Of a stretch of DNA of 64,000 nt, positions 24,284-37,000 are shown one piece after another; the first letter of the stretch is position 1, and each line of letters opens with the position of its first letter. The notes beneath the pieces are model-generated. The model had not been told where the DNA came from and made no database searches. It saw only the letters and a program-made list of their open reading frames with translations. The DNA lies in NCBI RefSeq assembly GCF_007565055.1, contig NC_044568.1, positions 20,266,620 through 20,330,619 on the forward strand. The letters run 5' to 3'. Position numbers and translations under genes: made by a program. Source of the DNA: Rhinopithecus roxellana (taxonomy: Eukaryota; Chordata; Mammalia; Primates; Cercopithecidae).

Positions 24284-24422
24284 CTGGGTGGTCAGGGCTC
24301 AGGTCTTCCACTGCAATCTGAACCACATCCGCCAGGTCGTGTTCAGACATCATCCAGAGCACAGGAGAGTGGCTGGTCAACACGCAAGAGTTCAACTCCA
24401 AGAGGGGCTGGCTTTTGGTCAC
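24284..24422 (-). CDS. BANP: BANP exon 2: 69 nt of 5' UTR and the first 23 codons
   Basis: The exon runs from the acceptor TTTCGTAG (exon start 24422) to the donor CCACCCAG/GTACAG (exon end 24284). The start is the tandem ATGATG at 24348-24353, the first ATG being 24351-24353. Translation gives MMSEHDLADVVQIAVEDLSP then DHP and one base (G) that pairs with exon 3 to make Val. The coding part is 24284-24353. The 69-nt leader has no in-frame stop and no ATG. The first ATG has T at -3, a weak context; the second has A at -3, so initiation at either is plausible and differs by one Met. A 46-bp minisatellite starts about 300 bp into the following intron. Confidence 0.95.
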
Positions 24423-25732
24423 CTACGAAACAGAAGCAAAGGAGGAGGAGAGGACATTAACCATCACCACATGTGAAATGATGAAAACCACGAGCCGTGC
24501 ACATGTATGCAAAAGGCCGTGAATGTCTGTGGATTTTTACATGCAGGGTTCTTCTTGCCTCAAACCACCAAAAGGTTAGTTTCTTTGAAAATTAACAAAT
24601 AGTTGAAAACGCCACCTGCTGCCTCATTCCTTAACCACTGGACAAGTCACCAGGGCCTCTCCATTTCCAGTGCGTTCCTCATGCCCTTCCAAAGCCACCT
24701 TCCCAACACTGGCTGGGAAACATCCTCTCCCTCAGCCCAAGTCTCCAGTGGGGCCTGACTGCCTACAGCAAACGTCCTGTCACTTCCTGCTCCCGTGGGG
24801 CCTCAGCCCTGCTACACTCACCACACCCCAGAAAGCAGCATCCCACCCACACCACACCACTGGTCTCCATGGTGATATACCATCTCTCCTCCCAAATCTC
24901 TCCCAACTGACCCCACTGGTCTCCATGGTGATACGTCATCTCTCCTCCCAAATCTCTCCCAACTGCACGCTTCCATCTAGACTATAACCCATACTCCGTT
25001 TCTGCTACCCCACAGGCCGGCGGAGTGGCAGCACCTCTGTTCTGCTTTCTTTCTGCTCTCAGGTTCTGTCCTGAACCCAAGCAGCATCGTGCCACCATGT
25101 CCAAGGGGGAACCATCTGTCCTGTCCACAACTGTGCTGTCCAGGGTGGGGCTATCCCCGAGCCTGGCACAGTGTCTGAAACACAGTCGGGGCTTTCCCCC
25201 AGCTCCTGTGACTCTGATTAGGCCTCAAGAGAACTTATTTTCCAAAGTAAAAATGAGGCTGCATCATTCAAACTATGGTCTATGGACACACAGATTCAAA
25301 TATAGGACTCCAAATATATGATGTCGTTGAAATGAGGAATGAATGTGACCATATTTTTTTATCAGATTATACTTTATATTTTAATTATTGACACATAAAT
25401 GGTATAAAGTAAACTGTCTTCCCTGAACTACACTATACACTTCTTAAGCGCAGAAACCCTGTGCCCAGCTCTGTACAGCACAGCTCCTTTCATCAGGAAG
25501 AGTCTGTTCACTGTCCCTAACCAAACCCCATTGCAGAAGGAAAAGTGGGGTTTTTAGGTCACACGGTTTCAACTCGAGTCTATTCACAACTTCTGTTAAT
25601 GGATGAGTCCCAACAGGAATGAAATCACAAACGCAGGCCTCACTCGTGTCCTTAAATCCAATAAAAAATGCAATTTCTCCTCTCCTTTGTCTAGGTTTAA
25701 ATTTTACAGCTTAAATGGCAACAGCTCTAGAA

Positions 25733-25734
<2 letters not shown>
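24423..25734. other. BANP intron 1 next to exon 2
   Basis: Contains a 56-bp two-copy repeat (24860-24970) and an L2-like stretch about 24980-25210. No exon recognised. Confidence 0.5.
24858..24968. repeat. 56-bp tandem duplication
   Basis: ACTGGTCTCCATGGTGATA recurs 56 bp apart, each followed by CATCTCTCCTCCCAAATCTC. Confidence 0.9.
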
Positions 25735-25767
<33 letters not shown>

Positions 25768-25780
25768 CTTTTTTTTTTTT
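25735..25780. repeat. (TTTTC)n simple repeat
   Basis: Expanded tail of the antisense AluY that follows. Confidence 0.85.
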
Positions 25781-26058
25781 GAGACGGAGTCTCGCTCTGT
25801 CACCCAGGCTGGAGTGCAGTGGCCAGATCTCAGCTCACTGCAAGCTCCGCCTCCCGGGTTCACGCCATTCTCCTGCCTCAGCCTCCCGAGTAGCTGGGAC
25901 TACAGGCGCCGCCACCTCGCCCGGCTAGTTTTTTGTATTTTTAGTAGAGACGGGGTTTCACCGTGTTAGCCAGGATGGTTTCGATCTCCTGACCTCGTGA
26001 TCCGCCCGTCTCGGCCTCCCAAAGTGCTGGGATTACAGGCTTGAGCCACCGCACCCGG

Positions 26059-26060
<2 letters not shown>
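25781..26060 (-). mobile_element. AluY, antisense
   Basis: Inserted in the poly(A) tail of the neighbouring Alu at 26061; ends 'ccaccgcacccggcc'. Confidence 0.95.
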
Positions 26061-26100
<40 letters not shown>

Positions 26101-26383
26101 AGATGGAGTTTTGTTTTTGTTGTCCAGGCTGGAGTGCAATGGCACGATCTCGGCTTACCACACAACCTCCGCCTCCTGGATTCAAGTGATTTGCCTGCCT
26201 CAGCTTCCTGAGTAGCTGTGATTACAGGCATGCACCACCACACCCAGCTAATTTTGTATTTTTAGCAGAGTCAGGGTTTCTCCATGTTGGTCAGGCTAGT
26301 CTTGAACTCCCGAGCTCAGGTGATCCACCTGCCTCGGCCTCCCAAGGTGCTGGGATTACAGGTGTGAGTCACTGTACCTGACC
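26061..26383 (-). mobile_element. Alu, antisense (older)
   Basis: Long T run, then 'gagatggagttttgtttttg'. The target duplication TCTAGAATTTCTT flanks this element and the AluY together (25726 and 26388). Confidence 0.95.
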
Positions 26384-27771
26384 TCAGTTCTAGAATTTCT
26401 TGGGGATAACAATTCGTGGAAGAAGGAGCCAAGTGCTGTCTTAAATCTTCCTTTATTAGTAAAGGCAATTTTTTCACAAATGTGTGATCAAATACAAGAT
26501 CTATAAAATAACAAAGGTATTGTTATTCCCACCTTATAACTTTACACAAGATTAGATGAACTGAGGAAACATAAATTAATTGTCCTTAACAAAAAAAAAA
26601 GAGCTGATGACAAATAACTGGAGGGGGAGACACAAAGCCTCAGAGGGACCAGCGCTGAACCTCTAAAAAGTCCAGCTGAGAAAGACGGAATGAGACAGAT
26701 GTTTAATCTCCCTAAATCCTCCCATACAGACACACAGAGCTCCAAGGATAGCAAAACCAAAATCCAGGTCAATACTGCCAACAGAACGAGGTTACAGGAT
26801 ATTCCTCAAGAACCCCAAACACAAGCAGATGGGGACATTGGAAGCCACAAGGTCAGCATGGCACACGGGCGTAGGACGGAGGAAGCAGAGGGAAGCAGGA
26901 GCCGGGCTGAGAGCAGCAGCTGTTGGATCCACCAGGAGACCCACACAGGGGCCTGCGGGGCTGACCCAGAGGCCCAAGTGTTCTGGACCCCAAGCCCTCT
27001 CAAAACTCATTATCCAAAGCTCCCTTTTAGGCCAAACACATTGAAAAGAAACGGCCTGGAATTGAATACAAAATGTGCAGGGCATGGAAACTAGAGACCA
27101 AGGAACATGAAAGCTAATGAAAGGTGGGAGGGGAGAATGGAGCCTAGGAGCTGAGAAAATAAGTTGCTGCATTTTTAAAACTTTCAAAAAACAACACAGG
27201 AAAGAACCCCAAAACACTGAAATTACAGAAACGATTCTAAACCAAGCCTCCGTTCTGAGCATTCAGAAAAGAAAAAGTCATATAAAAATGAGCAACAGAA
27301 AGTACTGAGGCCAAATATCATGCAAAAATAACATATTTCTTAAAAGAATAAGAAGCAAAATAACATCACTGCAGACAATGAAAACATTCTAGAAACATAT
27401 GTCCCCCAAAAAGATGAAAACTAAAAAAAAAAAAAAAAAAAAAAAATCCTGATAATTCAAAACAAACTGAAATACATTAAACACATAACATACCATTAAC
27501 CAGAAACCAGCATTAGAAAAACTCAGAAACAAGGTGCTAGAACTCAGAATATATTAGAAAGAAAAGAAAAAATAACTTCAGAAATGAAGCCTAAACTAGA
27601 AGAACCTTAGAACAAATAAACACAATGGTGCCTTAAGAAAAACAAAATGACAAAATTTTCAAGAATAAAAAAGAAGTGAAAGAGATGAAAAAAGCTCAAG
27701 AAAAAGTAGCACATAAGACAGGAAAAGAAGACCCAACACATGTATAATAGGAGATGCTAACGATGAAAACT

Positions 27772-28033
27772 GGCCAAGCACAGTGCCTCACGCCTGTAAT
27801 CCCAATACTTTGGGAGGCTGAGGCAGGAGGATTATTTGAGGTCAGTAATTCAAGATCAGCCTGGACATGTACTGAGGCCCTGACTCTACAACATATTTTT
27901 TAAATTAACTAGGTACAATGGCACGTGCCTGTGGTCCCAGCTACTCAGGAGGCTAAGGCGGGAAAGTCACTTGAGTCTGGGAGGGCAAGGCTGACTCCAC
28001 CCTGGACAACAGACCAAGACCCTGTCTCGAAAA
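27772..28033 (+). mobile_element. Alu (J type)
   Basis: Diverged copy flanked by GAAAACT. Confidence 0.85.
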
Positions 28034-28141
28034 CAGGCGAAAACTAAGCAGTGAAATGGAATACTAAAAACTGTAATTCCAGAAAACTCTCCAGGAAACA
28101 GGAGGGAAGGCACTTGAAACTACGCATTAAAAGGATACACC

Positions 28142-28445
28142 GGCCGGGCGCGGTGGCTCAAGCCTGTAATTCCAGCACTTTGGGAGGCCGAGACGGGCGG
28201 ATCACGAGGTCAGGAGATCGAGACCATCCTGGCTAACACTGTGAAACCCCGTCTCTACTAAAAAATACGAAAAACTAGCCAGGCGAGGTGGCGGGTGCCC
28301 GTAGTCCCAGCTACTCAGGAGGCTGAGCCAGAAGAACGGCGTAAACCCGGGAGGCGGACTTGCAGTGAGCAGAGATCGCGCCACTGCACTCCAGCCTGGG
28401 TGACAGAGCGAGACTCAGTCTCAAAAAAAAAAAAAAAAAAAAAAA
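28142..28445 (+). mobile_element. AluY (Old World monkey type)
   Basis: Flanked by AAAAGGATACAC. Carries 'CGAGGTGGCGGG' and 'GGCGTAAACCCGGGAGGC'. Confidence 0.95.
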
Positions 28446-29017
28446 GGATACACCACAACCTAGGGGAAAAAACAAAAACAGAATCACCAACACCAAGATC
28501 CAGCCCAACAAAACATTATTTAAAGAAAAATTCCTTTAGCCATTCAAGCAAAAGATTAGGTGACTTACAATGGAAAGAAAATTAGATTATCAAACTCCAA
28601 CAGAAAAAAGAATTAACATATTTAAGACACACAAGGAAAGAAATGTGAGCCAAAAATTTTATATCCAGACAAAACTACTTTCAAGTATAAAGGCAGCATC
28701 CAGTCCTCAGAGGACAATATTCCCAAAATCCCCTCGTGAAGGCACTAGCAACAAACAAGCTTCGGAAAACCAAACCACTGGAGAGGCATCAGGAAGAGCG
28801 GCTAGCGGAGCGCCCTATCTCCAGACAGAACTGAGACAGAGGAGATGAAGGAGCGGTATGCAAGGCTATGTGCTAAACGCAGACACAAGGTAACTGCTTG
28901 AAACTGGGAGGAACTGGGAGTACATATAAAAAACAAATGTAACAACTTTCAAAAACTAACAAAAACCAATGTTACAATGTTCATTCAGTGGCCATACCAA
29001 AAGGTAGAGTTCTTTCT

Positions 29018-29317
29018 TTTTTTTTTTTTTTTTTTAGATAAGAGTCTCACTCTGTTGCCCAGGCTGGAGTGCAGTGGCAGGATCTCAGCTCAAGGAAACC
29101 TCTCCCGGGTTCAAGTGATTCTCCAGCCTCAGCCTCCCGAATAGCTGTGATTAAAGGTGCCCAACAGCACACCTGGCTACTTTTTGTATCTTAGTAGAGA
29201 TGGGGTTTCACTATGTGGCCAGGGTGGTCTCAAACTCCCAACCTCAGGTGATCCGCCCACCTCAGCCTCCCAAAGTGCTGGGATGGGGATGACAGGCGTG
29301 AGTCACTGTGCCCGGCC
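29018..29317 (-). mobile_element. Alu, antisense
   Basis: Flanked by the 15-bp duplication GGTAGAGTTCTTTCT (29003 and 29318). Confidence 0.95.
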
Positions 29318-29885
29318 GGTAGAGTTCTTTCTGAGAACACCTTGCCTTGTGTGCAATTCTGTCATCCCTGATGCCCTTGTGAACAAGGAAAGCAGACTAT
29401 CAATAACGGTAACAACTTCACTGGATTGAAAGGGAAATATTTTTAAAATCATGAGCTCACAATATTATTAAGCCTTTAATTTTTTAATGGTAATAAAATC
29501 AAGCATTTATTCTGCCTTTCTATACAAATCATATCACTGAAAAACCAAATCATAAGCAACAGAATGTTTCTCTGTATAAAAGTATTCCAACAAAAGAACA
29601 GTCATCATTTTGCAATCCCTGATGAATCAAGAATCTAGGTAACAGAGGCAGCTGTTACCATCAGAAAAAGAAAAACACACACTACCCTGCCTTCATTAAT
29701 GAAGAATTCAACACCATCTATGTGGGAGGTTCCCCTACCAAACTAACAAACAAAAATGCTCAATCTAATTAAGCTTCTAGAATCCTAATACTTCTAAGTG
29801 ACAGGAAATACAGAGGCCAGAAGAACATGCTAAACTACACCACAGAAATGCAAATATGACAATCAAAATCAAAACTAGGAAACTC
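29318..29885. other. Intron 1, AT-rich, nothing recognised
   Basis: No exon or assignable repeat. Confidence 0.5.
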
Positions 29886-30188
29886 GGCCAGGCATGGTGG
29901 CTCACATCTGTCATGCCAGCACTTTGGGAGGTCAAGGCGGGTGGATCACCTGAGGTCAGGAGTTCAAGATCAGCCTGGCCAACATGGCGAAACCCTGTCT
30001 CTACTAAAAATACAAAAATTAGCAGGGCATGGTGGTACACGCCTGTAATCCCAGCTACTAGGGAGGCTGAGAAAGGAGAATTGCTTAAATCTAGGAGGCG
30101 GAGGTTGCAGTGAGCTGAGATCGCACCACTGCACTCCAGCCTGGGCAACACAGCGAGACTCCGTAAAAAAAAAAAAAAAAAAAAAAAA
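29886..30188 (+). mobile_element. Alu (S type)
   Basis: Full-length, long A tail. Confidence 0.95.
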
Positions 30189-30261
30189 TCAACCTAATCA
30201 AAAATAAGCATAACGAAATGAAAATGAAATTCCAGAAAAAGAAGTTATGTAAATTTAGTCA

Positions 30262-30567
30262 GGCCGGGCATGGTGGCTCACGCCTGTAATCCAGCACTGT
30301 GGGAGGCCAAGGTAGGCGGATCACGAGGTCAGGAGTTCGAGACCAGCCTGGCCAACATGGTGAAACCCCATCTCTACTAAAGATACAAAAAATTAGACGG
30401 GAGTGGCAGCGCGCACTTGTAGTCCTAGCTACTCGGGAGGCTGAGGCAGGAGAATCACTTGAACCGTGGAGGCGGAGGTTGCAGTGAGCTGAGATCGCAC
30501 CACTGCACTCCAGACTGGGTAACAGGATGAGACTCCGTCTCAAAAAAGAAAAGAAAAAAAAAAGAAA
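30262..30567 (+). mobile_element. Alu (S type)
   Basis: Full-length; starts GGCCGGGCATGGTGGCTCAC. Confidence 0.95.
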
Positions 30568-32590
30568 GTCAATCTGTTGTGTAATTTTTTTAAAAAAATT
30601 TAAATAAGACACCATTTTTCACCAATCAGACTGGCAAAAACCACAAAGTATGATACACTTAGCCAGAGGATATCAGAAAACATGGCTGTTGCACTTCTGC
30701 TGGGGGTGTAGATGGTGCGACCTCTTTGAAGTGCAATAGCTATCAAAGCGCTAAATGGCCACAGCCCTTAACCTGGTCACGCCCCACACAGCATTCAGCA
30801 CATACATCCACATACGTGTGCAAAGACCTACATCCAAAAAGCCATGACAGACACATACGTGTGCAAAGACCTACATCCAAAAAGCCACGACAGACACATA
30901 CGTGTGCAAAGACCTACATCCAAAAAGCCACGACAGACACATACGTGTGCAAAGACCTACATCCAAAAAGCCACGACAGACACATACGTGTGCAAAGACC
31001 TACATCCAAAAAGCCACGACAGACACATACGTGTGCAAAGACCTACATCCCAAAAAGCCACGACAGACACATACGTGTGCAAAGACCTACATCCAAAAAG
31101 CCACGACAGACACATACGTGTGCAAAGACCTACATCCAAAAAGCCACGACAGACACATACGTGTGCAAAGACCTACATCCAAAAAGCCACGACAGACACA
31201 TACGTGTGCAAAGACCTACATCCAAAAAGCCACGACAGACACATACGTGTGCAAAGACCTACATCCAAAAAGCCACGACAGACACATACGTGTGCAAAGA
31301 CCTACATCCAAAAAGCCACGACAGACACATACGTGTGCAAAGACCTACATCCAAAAAGCCACGACAGACACATACGTGTGCAAAGACCTACATCCAAAAA
31401 GCCACGACAGACACATACGTGTGCAAAGACCTACATCCAAAAAGCCACGACAGACACATACGTGTGCAAAGACCTACATCCAAAAAGCCACGACAGACAC
31501 ATACGTGTGCAAAGACCTACATCCAAAAAGCCACGACAGACACATACGTGTGCAAAGACCTACATCCAAAAAGCCACGACAGACACATACGTGTGCAAAG
31601 ACCTACATCCAAAAAGCCACGACAGACACATACGTGTGCAAAGACCTACATCCAAAAAGCCACGACAGACACATACGTGTGCAAAGACCTACATCCAAAA
31701 AGCCATGACAGACACATACGTGTGCAAAGACCTACATCCAAAAAGCCATGACAGACACATACGTGTGCAAAGACCTACATCCAAAAAGCCATGACAGACA
31801 CATACGTGTGCAAAGACCTACATCCAAAAAGCCATGACAGACACATACGTGTGCAAAGACCTACATCCAAAAAGCCATGACAGACACATACGTGTGCAAA
31901 GACCTACATCCAAAAAGCCATGACAGACACATACGTGTGCAAAGACCTACATCCAAAAAGCCATGACAGACACATACGTGTGCAAAGACCTACATCCAAA
32001 AAGCCATGACAGACACATACGTGTGCAAAGACCTACATCCAAAAAGCCATGACAGACACATACGTGTGCAAAGACCTACATCCAAAAAGCCATGACAGAC
32101 ACATACGTGTGCAAAGACCTACATCCAAAAAGCCATGACAGACACATACGTGTGCAAAGACCTACATCCAAAAAGCCATGACAGACACATACGTGTGCAA
32201 AGACCTACATCCAAAAAGCCATGACAGAACAACTTAAGGCATTGTTTTTAGCAGCAAAAGAATGGATGTCAGCATTGCACAGCTAAGGAGGAACATACCA
32301 CGCACATCTTCAGGTGTCAACAAGAGCCCCTGAGAAGTGGCTCCCAAGGTGCAGGATCCTGTGAATATCAACAGGGCAGGGCAGTGTGGACGAGGGCAGT
32401 GCAGATGACATGCTTTATTTTTAAGAAGTATGTTAGATATGCACAGAGTATTTCTGGGTTAAGATATACAAGACCAACAACAGCCTGGGACATGGGTGAA
32501 AGGAAATTATTTTTCACTTTTCATCCTTTAATAATGTTTCCATTTTTATCATGTGCATTTATTACCTTTTCAAAAAGAAAAAGAAGTATA
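30568..32590 (+). mobile_element. L1 3'-end fossil hosting a minisatellite
   Basis: 'tcaccaatcagactggcaaa' (30620) precedes the minisatellite. After it, 'ggcattgtttttagcagcaa' (32238) and 'ttttcacttttcatccttta' continue as in old L1 ORF2/3' ends. The tandem array at 30811-32226 is an internal expansion. Confidence 0.65.
30811..32230. repeat. 43-bp minisatellite, 33 copies
   Basis: Unit starts CATACGTGTGCAAAGACCTA and ends with AGCCAYGACAGACA. The first copy starts at 30811 and the last at 32188; one copy has an extra C near 31049. Copy 1 and copies 21-33 read CCATGAC; copies 2-20 read CCACGAC. Long open frames through the array exist in all three forward frames because the unit has no stop; they are not genes. 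Confidence 0.97.
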
Positions 32591-32958
32591 CTTCTAAAAA
32601 AGGATCGGACAGGAAAATATACAGATCTAAGCTGTGGGGGTAGGGTCCATTCCAACTCCACCTACGCACGCTCACGTTCTTCAAACACTGGTGCTAAGAT
32701 CAACACTGGGGTCGTGCTCAGCCTTCGGAGCTGCTCCAGGGAAGCAGAAGCCGCACGGCCTGACTGAGGTGCCCTGGCAGGCGCAACTAGCGTGAAACTT
32801 ATGTGGTGACGCTACACCTGTGTCCTCTGAAGAGGACCTTTCAGCTCAGAGTCGCTGGTAGTCAGCTTGAAGATCAAAGCTACATGTCACCAACACAGCT
32901 GCCTTTTTTCCAAATTAAGAACCAGAAGCAAAGATTATTAAAGGGATAAAACTAAACC
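32591..32958. other. Intron 1, nothing recognised
   Basis: No exon or assignable repeat. Confidence 0.5.
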
Positions 32959-33260
32959 TTTTTTTTTTTTTTTTTTTTGAGACAGAATTTCACTCTTGTT
33001 GCCCAGGCTGGAGTGCAATGGCAAGATCTCGGCTCACCGCAACCTCCGCCTCCTGGGTTTAAGAAATTCTCCTGCCTCAGTCTCCCGAGTAGCTGGGATT
33101 ACAGGCACGCGTCACCACGCCTGGCTAATTTTGTATTTTTAGTAGAGACGGGGTTTCACCACGTTGATCAGGCTGGTCTCGAACTCCCAGCCTCAGGTGA
33201 GTCGCCCACCTCGGCCTCCCAAAGTGCTGGGATTATAGGAATGAGCCGCCGTACCCAGCC
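32959..33260 (-). mobile_element. Alu, antisense (S type)
   Basis: Flanked by AACTAAACCTT / AACTAAACTT. Confidence 0.95.
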
Positions 33261-33408
33261 AACTAAACTTCTTAATGAAACCAGTAGTCCTCAGTCAAAA
33301 ACCACCCAACCAACCTTGGCATTGGTGCATTTAAAACATTTTGGGGTCACAGATTGCTTTCAGAACCTTAAAAAAAAAAAAAAAAAAAAACACTACAGAA
33401 CCTTTTCG

Positions 33409-33556
33409 GGCCAGGTGTGCTGACTCACGCCTGTAATCCCAGCACTTTGGGAGGCCAAGGTGGGCAGATCACCTGAGGTCGTAGTTCAAGACCAGCCTGA
33501 CCAACATGGTGAACCTATCTCTACTAAAAAAAAAAAAAAAAAAAAGAAAAAAAAAA
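33409..33556 (+). mobile_element. Alu left monomer
   Basis: Single monomer ending in a long A tail, directly joined to the next Alu. Confidence 0.85.
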
Positions 33557-33890
33557 GCCAGGCGCGGAGGCTCACACCTGTAATCCCAGCACTTTGGGGG
33601 ACTCAGGCAGGCAGATCATGAGGTCAAGAGTTCAAGACCAGCCTGACCAACATGGTGAAACCCCGTCTCTACTAAAAACACAAAAATTAGCTGGGCGTGA
33701 TGGCGCACTCCTGTAATCCCAGCTACTCGGGAGGCCAAGGCAGGAGAATCACTTGAACCCAGGAGGCAGACGGTGCAGTGAGCCGAGATCGTGCCCCTGC
33801 ACTCCAGCCTCGTTGACAGAGCGAGATCTGTCTCAAAAAAACCAAAACAAAAACCAAAAAACAATAAAATTAAAATAAAATAAAATAAAA
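33557..33890 (+). mobile_element. Alu (S type)
   Basis: Full-length; tail ends in (TAAAA)n. Confidence 0.95.
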
Positions 33891-33913
33891 TGTACAATTA
33901 TATTATTATTGCC

Positions 33914-34050
33914 AGCCGAGTGCAGTGGCTCACATCTGTAATCCCAGCACTTTAGGAGGAGGAGGTGGGCGGATCACCTGAGGTCGGAGTTGGAGAGCAG
34001 CCTGGCTAACAGTGAAACCCCATCTCTACTTAAAATACAAAAAAAAAAAG
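33914..34050 (+). mobile_element. Alu left monomer
   Basis: Single monomer with A tail; third member of a head-to-tail Alu row. Confidence 0.85.
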
Positions 34051-37000
34051 AACCTTTTCCAGGAAAAAGTACAGACAAAACTTTGCAGTTTCAGAGGCTC
34101 CCCTAATCCCAGAGACTCCTGGCTGCTGGTGCCAGTAACTGCTCTCCCCAGAGCGCATGGAAGAGCACTTGACATCTAGGTGTGCGGGGCATCAGACATG
34201 GGCTTCCCTTGCCAGCCTGTCCCACAGCAGGCTGCGACACAAGCCTGGAAGCGGCACACGGAAGCCCCCGGGAAACCTCCTTCAGGGGCCCTGGCCTCTG
34301 GCCTTGCCCCTTCTTCCTTGCTCCTCCTCCCACTGGTGCCAGGCACGGAAAGAGACAGCAGGAGCTGGCACCGAGGAGCAAAGCCCTGGAAGGAAGGAGC
34401 CCAGGCCTCTCCCATCCAGGGAGCTGCCACACAGGCCCAGGCTGTCTGCCTTGGACTTCCTCAAAGCACGGGAAACCAACCAACCACCTGGTTCAAAACA
34501 GGGTATTCTGGAGCCCACCACACGCAGCCAGACTAAAGCCAAGGATATGCCCTGAGGCACTTCCACAAACATTTGGCCCTGGGTCCCCAGAGTCCAGGTT
34601 AAAGTCCTGCCTCCCTTAAGGGGCTGGTGGAAATAGCTTTAAATGTCCAATTCAAGCTTTTTTCTAGTTTCTAAAAGCTCTGCAAGTAGCTTCAGAAACT
34701 ACTCTGCATTCACCATAAAATCCTGAATCCTAACCTCTTCCAAATGAGGACACCACACACTATTCAAGTTGTTTACTCAGAACGCCTCTGTTGCCAGGAT
34801 CGAGTCATTTAAAATTCTGCTAACAGTAAAGATTTCAATAGAAAAAACTAGGGCAACAAGCCCAAGAAAACTGGAACACAGCAATGCCTGTGGTTGCTAT
34901 TTTGGCAAATTAAATTTGCCATTTCTCAGAAGTCCTGGGGATAGTCCAGTCTTAATACAATAAAACAGCTGGACTGAGACTAATGCTCAAGCAAGCCTCT
35001 TACTGTGACGACTATTCAGAACCCTACCAAGTCCACCAAAAGGTGCAGGGCTCAGGGCACATATGGAAAAGCAGGGCCTACAGCCCAGAGTAACACCCTG
35101 AATGTCCAGTAGAACGGGAGTGGTGAAGAACCCATGCCCACCCAGACTGCCAGACTCCACAGAGTCATTCATATGGATGAGACCGATGTCATCACGTGAA
35201 ACAAAAGGAAAGGTCTCCAGAATATGACAGCGACAGGAAGGCATACAAGTGGAAAGTTGCACAGCAGTGCAGACGATATGATCCCAACTCTGCTTCCAAA
35301 ACATGGTGTCCACGTGTGGTCATCTGTCCATGTGTGCAAACACGTACAAGACAGTCGGGGATGACGAACAGCAAACCTCAGGCTACCCACAGCAGGGAAG
35401 CTCCAACCGCGCGAGCCTCACTCTCCTGTCCACTCCGCCCTCCTGGACTGCTGAGCTTTCCATAGGCCTTATTTATTTATTACCTGTGAAACTGTTTCTA
35501 AAACAAAGTGATGTGTCTACAGACAAGGTCAACGACATCAAATCCTGATAAACTTTACAGAACCACCTTTAACCTGGCCTTAAATCCACCTCTCAGCCAC
35601 CAAGGCATGGGGACCCACACATCCGGGCAGGGATAGGGAGAGAATCCACAGCCAATCAACCTCAGGTGTGCCTGATGCCACGAGCCCCGCCCAGCCTGCC
35701 CAGCCCTGCCCAGCCCTGCAAACTCTCCCTGCTCCTGGACCCCTCTGCGCCTCAGGCTCAGTGGGTGATCCTGCTCTTCTCCCTCTCAGTTCCCAAGAAC
35801 GCTCCTCCGGCATGTGCCCCGCACCCAGTCAGCACCCCTCCCCCTGGTCCCTCAGCATCACCTTCACACACCCTTCCCCCACGTTGCCTGCCGCCCTCCT
35901 TCCTGCCCCTCCAGCCGCGGCCCCATTTCGCTGTTCCTTTTCAGATAAAATTCCTCAGACACCCCCCACCTGTACTTGCGGTCTCCATTTTCGGTGCTCA
36001 CATCCCCTCAAGATCCCCCGCTTCGGGCTGTCACTCAGTTACTCCCCAAACACTGCTCCAGGCCAAATGCTGCCCGTACTCTCCCACCCCAAGGCCTGAG
36101 GGTCTCATTCCAGCTCCTCCCCATGCTGTCCTCCCTGCCTGGCCCCCACTCCTCTACTCTCTCTGCTGGTCCCACATCCACTTCCTAACTTGAGGATACC
36201 CAGGGCATGGCCCTGGGACCTCTGCTCAGTCAGCACTGACCCAGCGGCTCATCAACCTGTGGCTTCAGATACATCTCCACGCCAATGGCGCATACGGCTC
36301 AGACCTCGCACGTGAACTCCAAGCCACACAGCATACCACTTACTAGGCGTCTCCCCTAGGGGGTCGTCTCCATTCTAACATGTCCAAACTGAACTCCTGG
36401 CACCCACCCCAAACCAACCTGCTTCTCCCACACTTTCCACCTCAATTTAAAGCAACACCCACTTCCCAGATGTTCAGGCCAAAACTTCAGTCCTCCTGGG
36501 TTCTCCTCTCCCTCACCCTGATCCGGCCTCGTCTTCCCAGCCCAGCACTCCTAACCTAGACCCAGGCCAGCCCCTGGCTCACACGCGGCCATCTCACTGT
36601 CACCTGCACCTCTGCTGTGATCACAATAAAGAGTGCTCAAGGCGTCATATAAAAATAAAAACACACGCCAGGCTACGTCCCTTATCTGCTCCAAGCCCTC
36701 TGAGGGTTTCCCATCTCATGGGCCCTCTGCAGTGCCTCGGGCTCTCCTCCCCGCCACGTTCGGCGCCTGCATTTGGGCCTCCGAACCGTGCTTCTCAGGG
36801 ACACACCCAGCTCAGGGCCCTACCACGGGGCTGGCTGCCCCTGCACGCCTCCTGGATGCCTCGGCAACACTGATGTGCACAAACAGCCTTTCCGGCTCTA
36901 CTGTCTGACTTACTACACATCTGAAAGGTTTCTCTTGCTTAGTGTCTCCTGCTAGAAGGTGAGCTTCACGAGGACAGGAATCGGCATGGCTGTGTTCACG

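Larger units (their letters stand above)
26384..28960 (+). mobile_element. HAL1/L1-like fossil, split by two Alus
   Basis: A-rich plus-strand sequence with 'aaaattttatatccagacaa' and 'acttcagaaatgaag'-type segments near 27570 and 28655, as in HAL1 or L1 ORF1-related repeats. Boundaries and family are uncertain; the clearest match is 27300-28700. Confidence 0.45.

Noticed and set aside
30726..31794. Open reading frames of 268-341 codons with a 43-residue repeat
   Set aside because: They run through the 43-bp minisatellite, which has no stop in any forward frame; three overlapping frames are equally open, and the source is an L1 tail.
33616..33897. Open frames with words such as LVETGFHHVGQAGLELLTS, here and in many other places
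   Set aside because: This is the standard translation of antisense Alu sequence.
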